A stretch of 64,000 nucleotides of DNA from Cyanobacteriota bacterium (lineage in GTDB: Bacteria > Acidobacteriota > Vicinamibacteria > Vicinamibacterales > UBA2999): positions 17,863 through 81,862 of the forward strand of contig JAIEMQ010000003.1 of NCBI GenBank assembly GCA_019752015.1, given 5' to 3'. Positions 55,805 to 64,000 of the stretch are shown here, piece after piece (the first letter of the stretch is position 1; each line of letters opens with the position of its first letter). Position numbers and translations under genes: made by a program. The notes under the pieces were generated by a model. It searched no databases. It saw only the letters and a program-made list of their open reading frames with translations, and was not told where the DNA came from.

Positions 55805-57373
55805 GTGGAAGATGAAAGACGGTTGATCAAGTTCTTTACCAGCCTCGCACTCCTGCTGGCGCTGGCGTCGCAGGGCAACGTCCTTCGCGTCCGCGTCATG
55901 GTGACGGACGGCACCGGCGCCCCGATTCCGCTGCCGCGCGTCGTCCTCCTCGTGAGCGACAATCCGGCCACCGGCGAGCCGCGGCGGGTGCGCACCGACG
56001 CCAACGGCCTGATCGAGCTCAAGCTCGCGCCCGGCAGCTACACCGTCGAGTCAGATCGCCCCGTCGCATTCGGCGGCAAGACGTATTTGTGGACGCAAAT
56101 CGTGGACGTGGTCCCCGGCAAGGACACCGTGCTCGATCTCACCGCGAAGAACGCGGAGATCGGCACGGCCACAAACACGACCGCCACGGATGCGGCGGCG
56201 CCCGTCGAAGCGAGCTCCGCGGTGCTGCTCTCGAAGTTTCACGACAGCGTCGTTGAAATCTGGACGCCGACGCGGCATGCCGAAGGTTTCCTGATCGACT
56301 CGCGCGGGCTGATCGCGACGAGTCACAGCGCGATCAACGGCGCGACCGCCGTGGAAATCGAGATCCGGACGCGCACGGCTCATTTCAAGGTGCCCGGCAA
56401 CGTGATCGCGGACGATCGCGCGACCGGCGCGGCCGTCATCTGGATCGATCCGCAGGCGATGGGATCGATACCGCCGATCGACTTGCGCTGCGGCGCCGCC
56501 GATCGGCCGGTGGCGCGATACGAGGACGAGATTACGACGATCGCCGCGCCGATGTTGACGGCCAAGGACGTCCTCGACGGCGTGGTGACGCGAGTCACTT
56601 CGCAGGCGATCTTCGCGGATCTCCGCATCTCGCGCGAGACCGCGGGCGGGCCGGTCTTCAACAGCAGCGGCGATCTGCTCGGCATCAGCTCGATCGAGGC
56701 CGACCCGACGCGATTCACGCGCATTGCGGCGTGGACCATTCCGATCGAGAAGGCCTGCGAGGCGATGGCAATTGCGGAGAAGATGATGGCGGGCGCCGCG
56801 CCGCCCAAAGGCATTCGCCTGCCCATCGAGACGGATGTCGCCGGAACAGCGATGTCAATGGCGGCCGCGAAGCAACAGAAAGCCCCGCTCACCACGATCA
56901 AGGCCTCCGACTTCGACATCACCCTGTTGACCTCGACTCAGGCGCGCGAAGACGGCAGCTCCGATCCACGGCTGGATTTCGACACCTGGACGGACTACCT
57001 CCGCTACACGCCGCCGGTGCTGCTGGTCCGCGTCAGCCCGCAGCTCGAGGAGAGCTTCTGGAAGACGCTGGCACGCGGCGCCGCCATGACGCAGGGCGTG
57101 AACCTGCCGCCGCTGAAGAATTTCACGTCGAACTTCCTCCGCCTGCGCGCCCAGTGCGGCGACACCGAAGTGCTGCCGATTCACCCGTTCGTGATCGAGC
57201 GCCGCATCAATGACAAGCAGTCGATCCGTGAAGGCCTCTACGTCTTCGAGCCGGCCGCCTTCGGGCCGCAGTGCTCGACGATCAGGTTCTCGATGTATTC
57301 GGAGAAGGATTCACAGAAGCCGGACACCAGGGCGATCGATCCGAAACTCTTCGACCAACTGATAAAGCCATAG
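55805..57373 (+). CDS. Trypsin-like fold protein without catalytic serine, with Ig-like N-domain
   Basis: The product is about 522 residues from GTG 55805; a TTG at 55823 gives a cleaner signal peptide (IKFFTSLALLLALASQG), so the start is uncertain. Residues about 25-110 are a carboxypeptidase-regulatory-like sandwich (PRVVLLVSDNPATGEP, LAPGSYTVES). About 140-320 is an HtrA/trypsin-like fold: GFLIDSRGLIATSHSAING has His, but the GNSGGP site reads RETAGGPVF, with Ala instead of Ser. It is probably a binding protein rather than a protease. The C-terminal 200 residues hold an unknown domain (LRVRVS, FTSNFLRLRAQCG). Confidence 0.78.
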   Translation: MEDERRLIKFFTSLALLLALASQGNVLRVRVMVTDGTGAPIPLPRVVLLVSDNPATGEPRRVRTDANGLIELKLAPGSYTVESDRPVAFGGKTYLWTQIVDVVPGKDTVLDLTAKNAEIGTATNTTATDAAAPVEASSAVLLSKFHDSVVEIWTPTRHAEGFLIDSRGLIATSHSAINGATAVEIEIRTRTAHFKVPGNVIADDRATGAAVIWIDPQAMGSIPPIDLRCGAADRPVARYEDEITTIAAPMLTAKDVLDGVVTRVTSQAIFADLRISRETAGGPVFNSSGDLLGISSIEADPTRFTRIAAWTIPIEKACEAMAIAEKMMAGAAPPKGIRLPIETDVAGTAMSMAAAKQQKAPLTTIKASDFDITLLTSTQAREDGSSDPRLDFDTWTDYLRYTPPVLLVRVSPQLEESFWKTLARGAAMTQGVNLPPLKNFTSNFLRLRAQCGDTEVLPIHPFVIERRINDKQSIREGLYVFEPAAFGPQCSTIRFSMYSEKDSQKPDTRAIDPKLFDQLIKP

Positions 57374-57393
57374 ACGTACAATATCGAACTGGA

Positions 57394-58884
57394 ATGACCG
57401 AGCCGGTGATCGTCCCGCGGGCTGAGCACCCGATATCGCGGCGGGACATCGATCCAGATGCACTGAAAGTCCTCTATCGCCTCCACGAATCCGGCGCCGT
57501 CGCGTATCTGGTCGGCGGCAGCGTGCGCGACCTGCTCCTCAGCCGCCGTCCCAAGGACTTCGACATCGGCACGTCGGCGCATCCCTACCAGGTCAAGAAG
57601 CTGTTCCGGAACTGCTGGATCATCGGGCGGCGCTTCCGCCTCGCGCACGTGCGTTTCGGCACCAAGACGATCGAGGTCGCGACGTTCAGGAAAAACATTC
57701 CGGCGGGAAGCGAGCACGAACCCGCCGAGTCCGCCTTCGCTCGCGAAGAGCCTGACGATCGTCGGCGCGACAGGCTGGAGCCTGACCCAATCCTGGATCC
57801 GGTGGCTCAAGGACGCGCCGACGCGCAGGCGCTGCTCAATCCAAAGCAGCAGCCGCACGACAACACCTTCGGGACGCCGGAACAGGACGCCTTCCGCCGC
57901 GACTTCACGATCAACGCGCTCTTCTACGACATCGGCACCCACTCGATCATCGATTACGTCGGCGGCCTGCAGGATCTGAAAGACGGATTGATCCGCTGCA
58001 TCGGCGATCCAAACGTGCGCTTCGTGGAAGATCCGGTGCGCATGCTGCGGGCGATCGTGATGGCGTCGCGCCTCGACTTCAAGCTCGATCGCCCGATCGT
58101 CGATGCGATCGCGACGCATCGCGGGTTGATGTCGACCGCGTCGTCCGCGCGCCTGATCGAGGAGTACTACAAGATTCTCCGCTCCGGCTATGCGGAGACC
58201 ACGTTCCGCGGCCTGGCCGAACACCGGCTGCTCGATCCGGTGACGCCGGAAATCCAGCGCGGCGCGAACAACCAGGCGCTGTGGGACAGCCTCGCGGCGC
58301 TCGATTCATATCGCCGCAGGTTCGATACCGCTCCCGTCACGATGCGTAATCCGGTGCTGCTCGGAACATTGCTGCTGCCGCTCGGGCTGATGCCGCGGCA
58401 GGAGCGCCGCCAGTGGGAGGCCGTCGAAGAGCCGGAGGACGTCGACGGCAATCGCATCGACGCCACAACGAGACCGTTGCCGCACGTCGTCTCGGCGAAG
58501 GGCGGGAAATTCCGCCGGCCGCCGAAGGAACCGATCCTCAAGATCGGCATGCTGCCGATCGCGCGCGGCGATACGGAGCGGCTGCGACAGTTACTGTCGC
58601 TGCAATCGCGAATTGCGGATCTCGAAGCCTCCCCGCGCGCCAAGCGCTCGCTGATGCATCGCGGCCCGTTCGAAGACGCGCTGACGTGGTTCGAGATCCA
58701 CGGCCACTCGCCGGCCGTGCTCGAGCATTGGAAGGGATTCATCGAGGCGCTCGGCGACGAAGCGAAACGTCCGCCCGAGGGAGAAGGCGCGCCCGCTGAC
58801 GGCGAGGGCGGGGCGAGACCGCGGCGAAGACGAGGCCGGCGGCGGCGGGGCCGTCGCGGATTCAAGAGGCCACCTGAATCCTAA
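57394..58884 (+). CDS. pcnB: Poly(A) polymerase/tRNA nucleotidyltransferase family protein
   Basis: The 496-residue product has the class II nucleotidyltransferase head: YLVGGSVRDLLLSRRPKDFDI (G-G-S and D-x-D) and HPYQVKKLFRNCWIIGRRFRLAHV, the latter typical of bacterial poly(A) polymerase I. The RNA-binding part follows (RRDFTINALFYD, IRCIGDPNVRFVEDPVRMLRA). It has a long basic C-terminal tail (RRRRGRRRRGRRGF) for RNA binding, as in PcnB. CCA-adding activity instead is possible, as motifs overlap. The start is ATG 57394, the first Met before the conserved region; TACAAT at 57377 gives a very short leader. It adds 3' A-tails that start RNA decay. Confidence 0.9.
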   Translation: MTEPVIVPRAEHPISRRDIDPDALKVLYRLHESGAVAYLVGGSVRDLLLSRRPKDFDIGTSAHPYQVKKLFRNCWIIGRRFRLAHVRFGTKTIEVATFRKNIPAGSEHEPAESAFAREEPDDRRRDRLEPDPILDPVAQGRADAQALLNPKQQPHDNTFGTPEQDAFRRDFTINALFYDIGTHSIIDYVGGLQDLKDGLIRCIGDPNVRFVEDPVRMLRAIVMASRLDFKLDRPIVDAIATHRGLMSTASSARLIEEYYKILRSGYAETTFRGLAEHRLLDPVTPEIQRGANNQALWDSLAALDSYRRRFDTAPVTMRNPVLLGTLLLPLGLMPRQERRQWEAVEEPEDVDGNRIDATTRPLPHVVSAKGGKFRRPPKEPILKIGMLPIARGDTERLRQLLSLQSRIADLEASPRAKRSLMHRGPFEDALTWFEIHGHSPAVLEHWKGFIEALGDEAKRPPEGEGAPADGEGGARPRRRRGRRRRGRRGFKRPPES

Positions 58885-58899
58885 ACGCTTCGTCTTCGT

Positions 58900-58923
58900 G
58901 CCTGTCCGCCTGTCCGCCTGTCC
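58900..58923. repeat. GCCTGTCC octamer array x3
   Basis: Three units abut the serC stop. The unit is the reverse complement of the GACAGGCG family at 48796 and 61790. Confidence 0.85.
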
Positions 58924-60017
58924 TACCCGTTCTTCTTCTCGAACTCCTGCATGAAGGACACGAGCGCATCGACGCCTTCTTCCGGGAAGGCGTTGTAGAT
59001 CGACGCGCGCATGCCGCCAACCGACCGATGTCCCTTGAGGCCGTCGAGGCCGGCCGCGGTCGTCTCCTTGACGAACTTGCCCTCGAGCTCTTCGCTCGGC
59101 AGGCGGAACGTGATGTTCATGCGCGAACGGCTGCTCTTCTCCGCGGTGCCGCGATAGAAGCCGCTGCGATCGATCTCGGCGTAGAGCTTGGCCGCCTTGC
59201 GCTCGTTGTGCTTGTTGATCGCATCGAGCCCGCCTTCGGCGAGCGCCCACTTCATCACCAGGCCCATCAGGTAGATGCCGAAGCACGGCGGCGTGTTGTA
59301 CATCGAGCCGTTCTCGGCGTGCACCGAGTAATTCAGCATCGTGTGCAGCGACTTCTGCGAGCGTGGCAGCAGATCCTCGCGGATGATCACCAGCGTCACG
59401 CCCGACGGCCCGAGGTTCTTCTGCGCGCCGGCGTAGATCAAGCCGTACTTCGAGACGTCAATCGGCCGGCTGAACATGTCCGATGACGTGTCGGCCACGA
59501 GCGGCACGTCGCCGACCGGCGGCTCCTTCGTCCACTCCGTCCCGAACAGCGTGTTGTTGGTGGTCATGTGCACGTAGGCGGCGTTCGGCGTGAGCTTCAA
59601 TTCGTCCTGCCGCGGGATGCGGTTGAAGTTCTCGCTCTCGGTCGAGCCGGCAATGTTGACGGTGCCGACGCGCTGCGCTTCCTTGACCGCCTTCTGCGCC
59701 CAGCCGCCGGTGACGATGTAGTCGGCGGTGGCGCCGGCGGTCAGCAGGTTCAGCGGCACCATCGAGAACTGCAGCGACGCGCCGCCCTGCAGGAACAGCA
59801 CCTTGTAGTTCGCCGGCACTTTGCCAAGCGCGCGCAGATCCTGCTCGGTCTTCGCGAGGATGCCCTCGAAGGTTTTCGAGCGATGGCTGATCTCCAGGAT
59901 CGACATGCCGACGCCGGGCAGCGCCACGAGATCGCGCTGTGCCTCCTCGAGCACCGACACGGGAAGCACAGCGGGACCAGCGGAGAAATTGAAGACGCGA
60001 TTGGTAGTGGTAGCCAT
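58923..60017 (-). CDS. serC: Phosphoserine aminotransferase
   Basis: The 364-residue product is a class V PLP aminotransferase in serine and vitamin B6 synthesis (3-phosphohydroxypyruvate to phosphoserine). VFNFSAGPAVLPVSVLEEAQ is the SerC start. LFLQGGASLQFSMVPLN follows, then DTSSDMFSRPID before the PLP-Lys region GLIYAGAQKNLGPSGVTLV (Lys in AQKN). The C-terminal small domain contains VGGMRASIYNAF. All family landmarks are present. It lies 18 bases after the DUF1015 gene, a pairing often seen with serine synthesis genes. Confidence 0.96.
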   Translation of the reverse strand: MATTTNRVFNFSAGPAVLPVSVLEEAQRDLVALPGVGMSILEISHRSKTFEGILAKTEQDLRALGKVPANYKVLFLQGGASLQFSMVPLNLLTAGATADYIVTGGWAQKAVKEAQRVGTVNIAGSTESENFNRIPRQDELKLTPNAAYVHMTTNNTLFGTEWTKEPPVGDVPLVADTSSDMFSRPIDVSKYGLIYAGAQKNLGPSGVTLVIIREDLLPRSQKSLHTMLNYSVHAENGSMYNTPPCFGIYLMGLVMKWALAEGGLDAINKHNERKAAKLYAEIDRSGFYRGTAEKSSRSRMNITFRLPSEELEGKFVKETTAAGLDGLKGHRSVGGMRASIYNAFPEEGVDALVSFMQEFEKKNG

Positions 60018-60035
60018 AAGTGTTATGCCCGATCC

Positions 60036-61232
60036 CTAAATCAAGTGTGAGAGCAATCCATCGCGAAGCTTCGGCTCGAACCACGTCGACTTCGGCGGCA
60101 TGATCCCGCCGGCATCGGACACGCGCATCAGGTCCTTGACCGAGACCGGATACATCGAGAACGCCACCGCCGCCGCGCCGGAGTTGACGAGCCGCTCGAG
60201 CTCCTGCGTGCCGCGGATGCCGCCGACGAAATCAATGCGCTTGTCGGTGCGCACGTCCTTGATGCCGAGCAGCGGCTGAAGAATCGTGGTCTCCAGCACG
60301 TCGACATCAAGGCCGTTCGCGGGCGTTTTCAGCTGCAGCGTGTACCATTCGCCGCTGAAGTACATCTCCACATCGCCCTTCTGCATGGGCATCGGCGAGG
60401 TGCCCTTGCGCATCGGCACGGTGCGCTCGAGCCGTTCCAGGAACGTGTCCGCCGTCATCCCGTTCAGATCTTTGACGATGCGGTTGTACGGGAGCACTTG
60501 CATCTGATTGTCGGGGAACGCGACCGCCAGGAGGCGATCGTGCTCGCCGGCGCCTTTGGCAGCAAGGTGGCGGCGCGCTCGCGCGGCCGACGCGGCGCGA
60601 TGATGGCCGTCGGCAATGTAGAGCGCGTCGACCTTCGCGAACGCATCCACGATCGCCTGGTTCTCGTTCGACGGCACCTGCCAGATCAAATGGCGGACGC
60701 CGTCCGCGGCAGTGAAGTCGAAGAGCGGCGTGCCGGTGGCGATCCGCTGCACGATGCCGTCGACGGCTTTCGACGCCCGGTAGGTCAGGAACACCGGCCC
60801 GGTCTGCGCGCCGATCGCGAGCATGTGCCTGGTGCGATCGTCTTCCTTGTCCGGGCGCGTCTTCTCGTGCTTCTTGATCAGATCGCGATCGTACTCATCG
60901 ATCGAAAAGCAGGCCGCAATGCCGGTCTGCACGTGGTTCCCCATGTGCAGGCGATAGACGTAGAAGCTCGGGATCTCCTCGACCACCAGCGGCGCCTCGG
61001 ACTTCAGGACCTCGAACGCCTTCGCGGCCTGATCGTACGCAGCCTGCGAATGCGGATCGGCGTTCGCGCCCATGTCGATCTCGGGCCGCGACACGTGCAG
61101 GAAACTCAGTGGATTGCCTGATGCCAGCGCCCGGGCTTCATCGCTGTTGACGACATCGTACGGAACGGATGCGACCAAGGGAGCGGCCTTGGGTGTGGGA
61201 CGAAGCGCGGCGAACGGAAAGATCGCAGACAT
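60036..61232 (-). CDS. DUF1015 family protein
   Basis: The product is 398 residues from ATG 61232, chosen as it starts with the family opening SAIFPFAALRPTPKAAPLVASVPYDVV; an upstream frame to 61295 adds unrelated sequence. The middle has YRLHMGNHVQTGIAACFSIDEYD and KTRPDKEDDRTRHML, and then the well-conserved ALYIADGHHRAASAAR. DUF1015 proteins have no established activity; the DGHHR motif suggests a metal or phosphate site (inference). The gene lies directly before serC, which it often accompanies in genomes, and could act in serine metabolism. Confidence 0.85.
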   Translation of the reverse strand: MSAIFPFAALRPTPKAAPLVASVPYDVVNSDEARALASGNPLSFLHVSRPEIDMGANADPHSQAAYDQAAKAFEVLKSEAPLVVEEIPSFYVYRLHMGNHVQTGIAACFSIDEYDRDLIKKHEKTRPDKEDDRTRHMLAIGAQTGPVFLTYRASKAVDGIVQRIATGTPLFDFTAADGVRHLIWQVPSNENQAIVDAFAKVDALYIADGHHRAASAARARRHLAAKGAGEHDRLLAVAFPDNQMQVLPYNRIVKDLNGMTADTFLERLERTVPMRKGTSPMPMQKGDVEMYFSGEWYTLQLKTPANGLDVDVLETTILQPLLGIKDVRTDKRIDFVGGIRGTQELERLVNSGAAAVAFSMYPVSVKDLMRVSDAGGIMPPKSTWFEPKLRDGLLSHLI

Positions 61233-61241
61233 GAATCCACC

Positions 61242-61247
61242 ATTATA
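61242..61247 (-). promoter_or_regulatory. Consensus -10 (TATAAT) of the DUF1015-serC unit
   Basis: On the minus strand TATAAT lies nine bases before ATG 61232, predicting a leader of about two to three bases, which is too short for a ribosome site. Confidence 0.6.
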
Positions 61248-61319
61248 GAGCTTGCGACGCCGTAGCCTTGGCGAAGGCGGGCTTGACTCTTGCACCTGTC
61301 ATCGCAGCGGAGGGAATGC

Positions 61320-61790
61320 ATGAGGTTTTGTGTGAATCGTTGGGTGACCGGTCTGTCAATTTTGCTCGGCGTCGTACTGTTTTCTTCCACGCCCGCGCTG
61401 GCCCAGGACGCCGGCATCCGCGGCGGAATTTCGATCGATCCGGATCAGTTCTATTTCGGAGGTCATCTCGAAACGTCACCGCTGGTCGACCGCCTCTACT
61501 TCCGTCCGAACGTCGAGGTCGGCATTGGCGACGACCTGACGCTGATCGGCGCGAACATGGAGTTCGTCTACAAGTTCTCGCGCACGCGTGGACTGAATCT
61601 CTATGCGGGTGCGGGACCGGCGCTGAACATCCTGATGTTCGGCGGCGGCGGCGACAACAACTCGACAACCCAGGCGGGCTTCAACCTGCTGGCCGGCGCG
61701 GAAACGGCGACCGGGTTGTTTTTCGAATTCAAGCTGGGCCTGATTGATTCACCCAACCTGAAATTCGGAGTCGGCTATACCTGGAGGTAG
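61320..61790 (+). CDS. Small outer-membrane beta-barrel protein
   Basis: The 156-residue product has a signal peptide (to about residue 29, ALAQ). Alternating strands of an eight-stranded barrel follow (GGISIDPDQFYFGGHLET, RLYFRPNVEVGIGDD, MEFVYKF, LNLYAGAGPALNI, FFEFKLGL, KFGVGYTW). The last residues YTWR place an aromatic near the end, as in OmpA/OmpW-like proteins. GGAGG seven bases before ATG 61320 supports the start. The function is unknown. Confidence 0.8.
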   Translation: MRFCVNRWVTGLSILLGVVLFSSTPALAQDAGIRGGISIDPDQFYFGGHLETSPLVDRLYFRPNVEVGIGDDLTLIGANMEFVYKFSRTRGLNLYAGAGPALNILMFGGGGDNNSTTQAGFNLLAGAETATGLFFEFKLGLIDSPNLKFGVGYTWR

Positions 61791-61817
61791 ACAGGCGGAC
61801 AGACGAACAGGCAGACA
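61790..61817. repeat. GACAGGCG octamer array x3-4
   Basis: Units GACAGGCG, GACAGACG, AACAGGCA and a partial GACAG fill the gap between the convergent barrel and M23 peptidase genes, starting at the stop codon. Confidence 0.82.
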
Positions 61818-61818
61818 G

Positions 61819-63069
61819 TTATTCGTTGTTTGCAGCTCGCGCGGTCGTTGGGTTAAACAACAACGTCAGGTAACGATCGCGGTCGGTGTTGAAGACGTGC
61901 ATGATCCCGGCGGGCACCGGCTCGCCGGGCGGCATGTTGCGATGCTCGATGACGGGGTTCACGTAGCGGCCGTTCTTCTTCAAACCGTAATGGAGATGGA
62001 CGCCGGTCGCGAGTCCCGTCTTGCCGACGCGGCCGACCAGATCGCCCTGCCCGACGCGCGCGCCCGCGCGGACCGTGATCGCCGACATATGTAAATACTC
62101 GGTCTCGTAGCCGTTCGGATGCCGCACCTTGACGGTGCGTCCGCCGCCGCTGGTCCAGCCGGCGAACGTGACGACACCCGGCGCCACGGATCCAATCGGC
62201 GCGCCGGCCGGCGCGTAATAGTCGACGCCGTTATGCGCGCGCGCGTAGCCGAGGATCGGATGCTTCCTCGAGCTCGAGAAGCGCGACGTAATGCGCGGCT
62301 CGAACTTCAACGGCGACTTCAGGAAGAAGCGCTTCAGCGAGCGGCCGTTCTCGTCGTAATAGCCCGGCGAGCCGCCGTCCGGCGTGAAGCGAATCGCCTT
62401 GAGGTTGCGTCCGTCGTTGACGAACTCAGCGGCGAGGATCGCGCCGTATCCCGAGAGCTGTCCTTCGCGCGTGTGACGCTCGACGAGCACGCGGAACTTG
62501 TCGCCCGGCTGCAGATCCGAATTGAAGTCGATCTCACCAGAGAAGACGTCGGCCATGCCGAGCGCGAGCTCGATGCGCTCGCCGGCCTTGTCGATCGCCG
62601 CCGCCAGCGAATTGGTCTCGCGGTTGATGTCGCCTTCCACCGCCACGACCGTCGTCTGTTTCGGAATGCGCTCGACGGTCGCGATGAATCGCGGCGGCGC
62701 GTCCATCGAGGCGCGGTCGACGATCAGGCGCTTGTCGTTGTCGATCTCGTACTCGAAGCGTCGCACGCGCCCGTCGAGGAGGCGATCGATCGAGTACGGC
62801 TGGCCCGCGCGCATCCTGCGCACGTCCATCGCCGATGCGATGGACGACACGAGCACCGGGGTGTCAGCGCCCTGGATCATGTGGTGTTCGAAGATATGCG
62901 CGATGGTGGTGCGCGCCGGAACGAAGCCGCTGAGGTAATCGGAATCCTTCGCGAGCGCCACGTCGGCGGATCGGCGTACAGTCTCGGCCGGGTCGGCGGC
63001 AGACACCATCCAGAAGGCCGACGAGAGGCCGACGACGAGCAGGCCGATGGCCCAGATTACGTTGCGCAT
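61819..63069 (-). CDS. M23 family metallopeptidase (LytM-like)
   Basis: The 416-residue product has one N-terminal membrane helix or signal (about 4-22), a central beta-rich domain (about 60-270; LQPGDKFRVLVERHTREG) and a C-terminal M23 domain (about 285-390). The zinc ligands are present: HNGVDYYAPAG gives His and Asp, and GVHLHYGLK the H-x-H pair. M23 enzymes cut peptidoglycan cross-links, so it should be active in the envelope. The AGGG before its ATG lies six bases after the PEGA gene stop, so the two are probably one transcript. Confidence 0.92.
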   Translation of the reverse strand: MRNVIWAIGLLVVGLSSAFWMVSAADPAETVRRSADVALAKDSDYLSGFVPARTTIAHIFEHHMIQGADTPVLVSSIASAMDVRRMRAGQPYSIDRLLDGRVRRFEYEIDNDKRLIVDRASMDAPPRFIATVERIPKQTTVVAVEGDINRETNSLAAAIDKAGERIELALGMADVFSGEIDFNSDLQPGDKFRVLVERHTREGQLSGYGAILAAEFVNDGRNLKAIRFTPDGGSPGYYDENGRSLKRFFLKSPLKFEPRITSRFSSSRKHPILGYARAHNGVDYYAPAGAPIGSVAPGVVTFAGWTSGGGRTVKVRHPNGYETEYLHMSAITVRAGARVGQGDLVGRVGKTGLATGVHLHYGLKKNGRYVNPVIEHRNMPPGEPVPAGIMHVFNTDRDRYLTLLFNPTTARAANNE

Positions 63070-63074
63070 TTCCC

Positions 63075-64000
63075 TTATCGCCGCGGCATTGGTACCACCA
63101 GTTGCGCGGTACTGCCCGGATCGATTTTGACGGTCTGTGTAGCTTTTCGGCCGCCGAGCTCGAGCCCAACAGTGTGAGTCCCGGCGGACAGATTCGGGAT
63201 CGTGGCCGGCGTGGTGCCCCTCGGCAGGCCGTCGATGGTGATGCGCGCGCCCGACGGCTCGCTCCTGATCGAGAGCGATCCGGTGACGTTGGCCTCCTGG
63301 AACTCGATGGTATGCGCGGTCTGCACGCCTGCCGAAATCGTCAACGGAATGATGCGCGGCTCGAGCTTGCCGACCTGCACTTCGAGCACGTGAGGGCCGG
63401 CCGGCAGGCGGACGGTCGCCGGCGTGACGCCGACCTCCTTGCCGTCGACGAGCACCCGCGCGCCCGGCGGCCGCGACTGCACGGCAAGCTCGCCTTCGCC
63501 GGCACGCAATCCGCCGCCGTCACCACCATCACCGCCGCCGCGGGTGGCGAACCAGCCGACGGCGCCCAGCAGCAGGACGATGACGGCGGCCATCGCCATC
63601 ATCGGCATCTTGCTCTTGCGCTCCGGTTCGTCCGACGCCGCGTATGAAGCAGGCGCGGGCTGCGCCTCCTGCGCGTATGACGGCGCCGGCGCGGCTTCTT
63701 CGTAGGCCGGTGTTTCCTGCGCGGGCGCTTCGTAGGCTTGAACGGGCTCCGCTACCGGCGGTTCTTCGTACGCCTGGACCGGCTCGGGCTCGGCGGGCTG
63801 TTCGACCTTGGGTTTGTAGGAAGCGATCTGCGCGGCGATTGGATCTTCTTCAGCCGCGGCAGGCGCCGATCGCGCTTCGTCGGCCTCCGCCCGGGCGCGC
63901 CGTGCGGCAGCGGCTTCCTGCTCCGCGGCGGCGATGGCCGCTGCGGCGCCTGCCAAGGCTGGCGCGGCGATGGTGAAGCCGGTGGCCACGGCGGCGCCGG
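63075..64000 (-). CDS. PEGA-domain membrane protein, 5' end outside the window
   Basis: The frame is open to the right window edge with no stop, so the N-terminus is missing. The visible part (about 308 residues) has an Ala/Glu-rich helical stretch, a Pro/Glu/Ala linker with repeated VQAYEEPP/VQAYEAPA, a membrane helix (MMAMAAVIVLLLGAVGWFA), and two PEGA beta domains (SRPPGARVLVDGKEVGVTPATVRLP and SEPSGARITIDGLPRGTTPATIP). The layout is that of Ser/Thr kinases or other sensors with PEGA outside the membrane. A kinase domain may lie further upstream but cannot be seen. It is followed after 5 bases by the M23 peptidase gene. Confidence 0.82.
   Translation of the reverse strand, partial: GAAVATGFTIAAPALAGAAAAIAAAEQEAAAARRARAEADEARSAPAAAEEDPIAAQIASYKPKVEQPAEPEPVQAYEEPPVAEPVQAYEAPAQETPAYEEAAPAPSYAQEAQPAPASYAASDEPERKSKMPMMAMAAVIVLLLGAVGWFATRGGGDGGDGGGLRAGEGELAVQSRPPGARVLVDGKEVGVTPATVRLPAGPHVLEVQVGKLEPRIIPLTISAGVQTAHTIEFQEANVTGSLSIRSEPSGARITIDGLPRGTTPATIPNLSAGTHTVGLELGGRKATQTVKIDPGSTAQLVVPMPRR

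Overview
The window is GC-rich, densely coded bacterial DNA, most likely from Acidobacteriota, possibly the Vicinamibacteria. The main clues are a secreted VWA protein of the type first described in acidobacteria (49425-50549), an outer-membrane barrel with a carboxypeptidase-regulatory N-terminus, a MerR-like/TonB fusion, sigma-54 two-component control, and many intergenic 7- and 8-bp tandem repeats. No rRNA, tRNA, CRISPR array or transposase was recognised.

Layout. 0-3.2 kb: end of a diguanylate cyclase, small membrane proteins, a ModA-like binding protein and a frameshifted membrane gene. 3.2-10.8 kb (minus): NtrC-type regulator with its PDZ-containing kinase, an outer-membrane barrel and a secreted protein. 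11-18.2 kb (plus): glgC, eno, gpmA (storage and lower glycolysis), the catalytic subunit of a methylmalonyl-CoA mutase, and two peptide-ABC ATPases that lack their Cys-rich tails. 18.3-24.3 kb: a nucleotidyltransferase pair, a decayed lipocalin-like gene, a MacB/LolD-type ATPase, a J-domain protein, PilB with a zinc-ribbon tail, and a degenerate GGDEF/HTH protein.

24.8-36.1 kb (minus) is one three-gene unit. It encodes a giant RCC1/chitobiase-repeat secreted protein, a giant RHS protein with an HExxH C-terminal domain, and a small exported protein whose gene overlaps the RHS 3' end. 36.4-39.1 kb is an accessory island with pieces of a second copy of the GGDEF/HTH gene, two nucleotidyltransferase pairs and a VapBC pair. 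39.1-64 kb is mostly housekeeping and envelope genes: acs, an ExeA-like ATPase, myo-inositol-phosphate synthase, FHA and HTH regulators, an NHL-propeller gene fused to a four-helix-bundle (S23-like) tail, tonB-VWA-BON, polA, a protease-like protein without its serine, pcnB, serC with a DUF1015 gene, an M23 peptidase and a PEGA protein.

Two window-wide patterns stand out. First, eleven genes have a TANNNT -10 hexamer exactly six bases before the start codon, which predicts leaderless mRNAs; polA and its divergent neighbour do this from overlapping hexamers. Second, heptamer and octamer arrays sit at gene ends and in 5' leaders, and two have entered coding sequence (eno and the 48421 gene). The most notable loci are the RCC1-RHS operon, the island built inside a broken GGDEF/HTH copy, and the NHL-S23 fusion.
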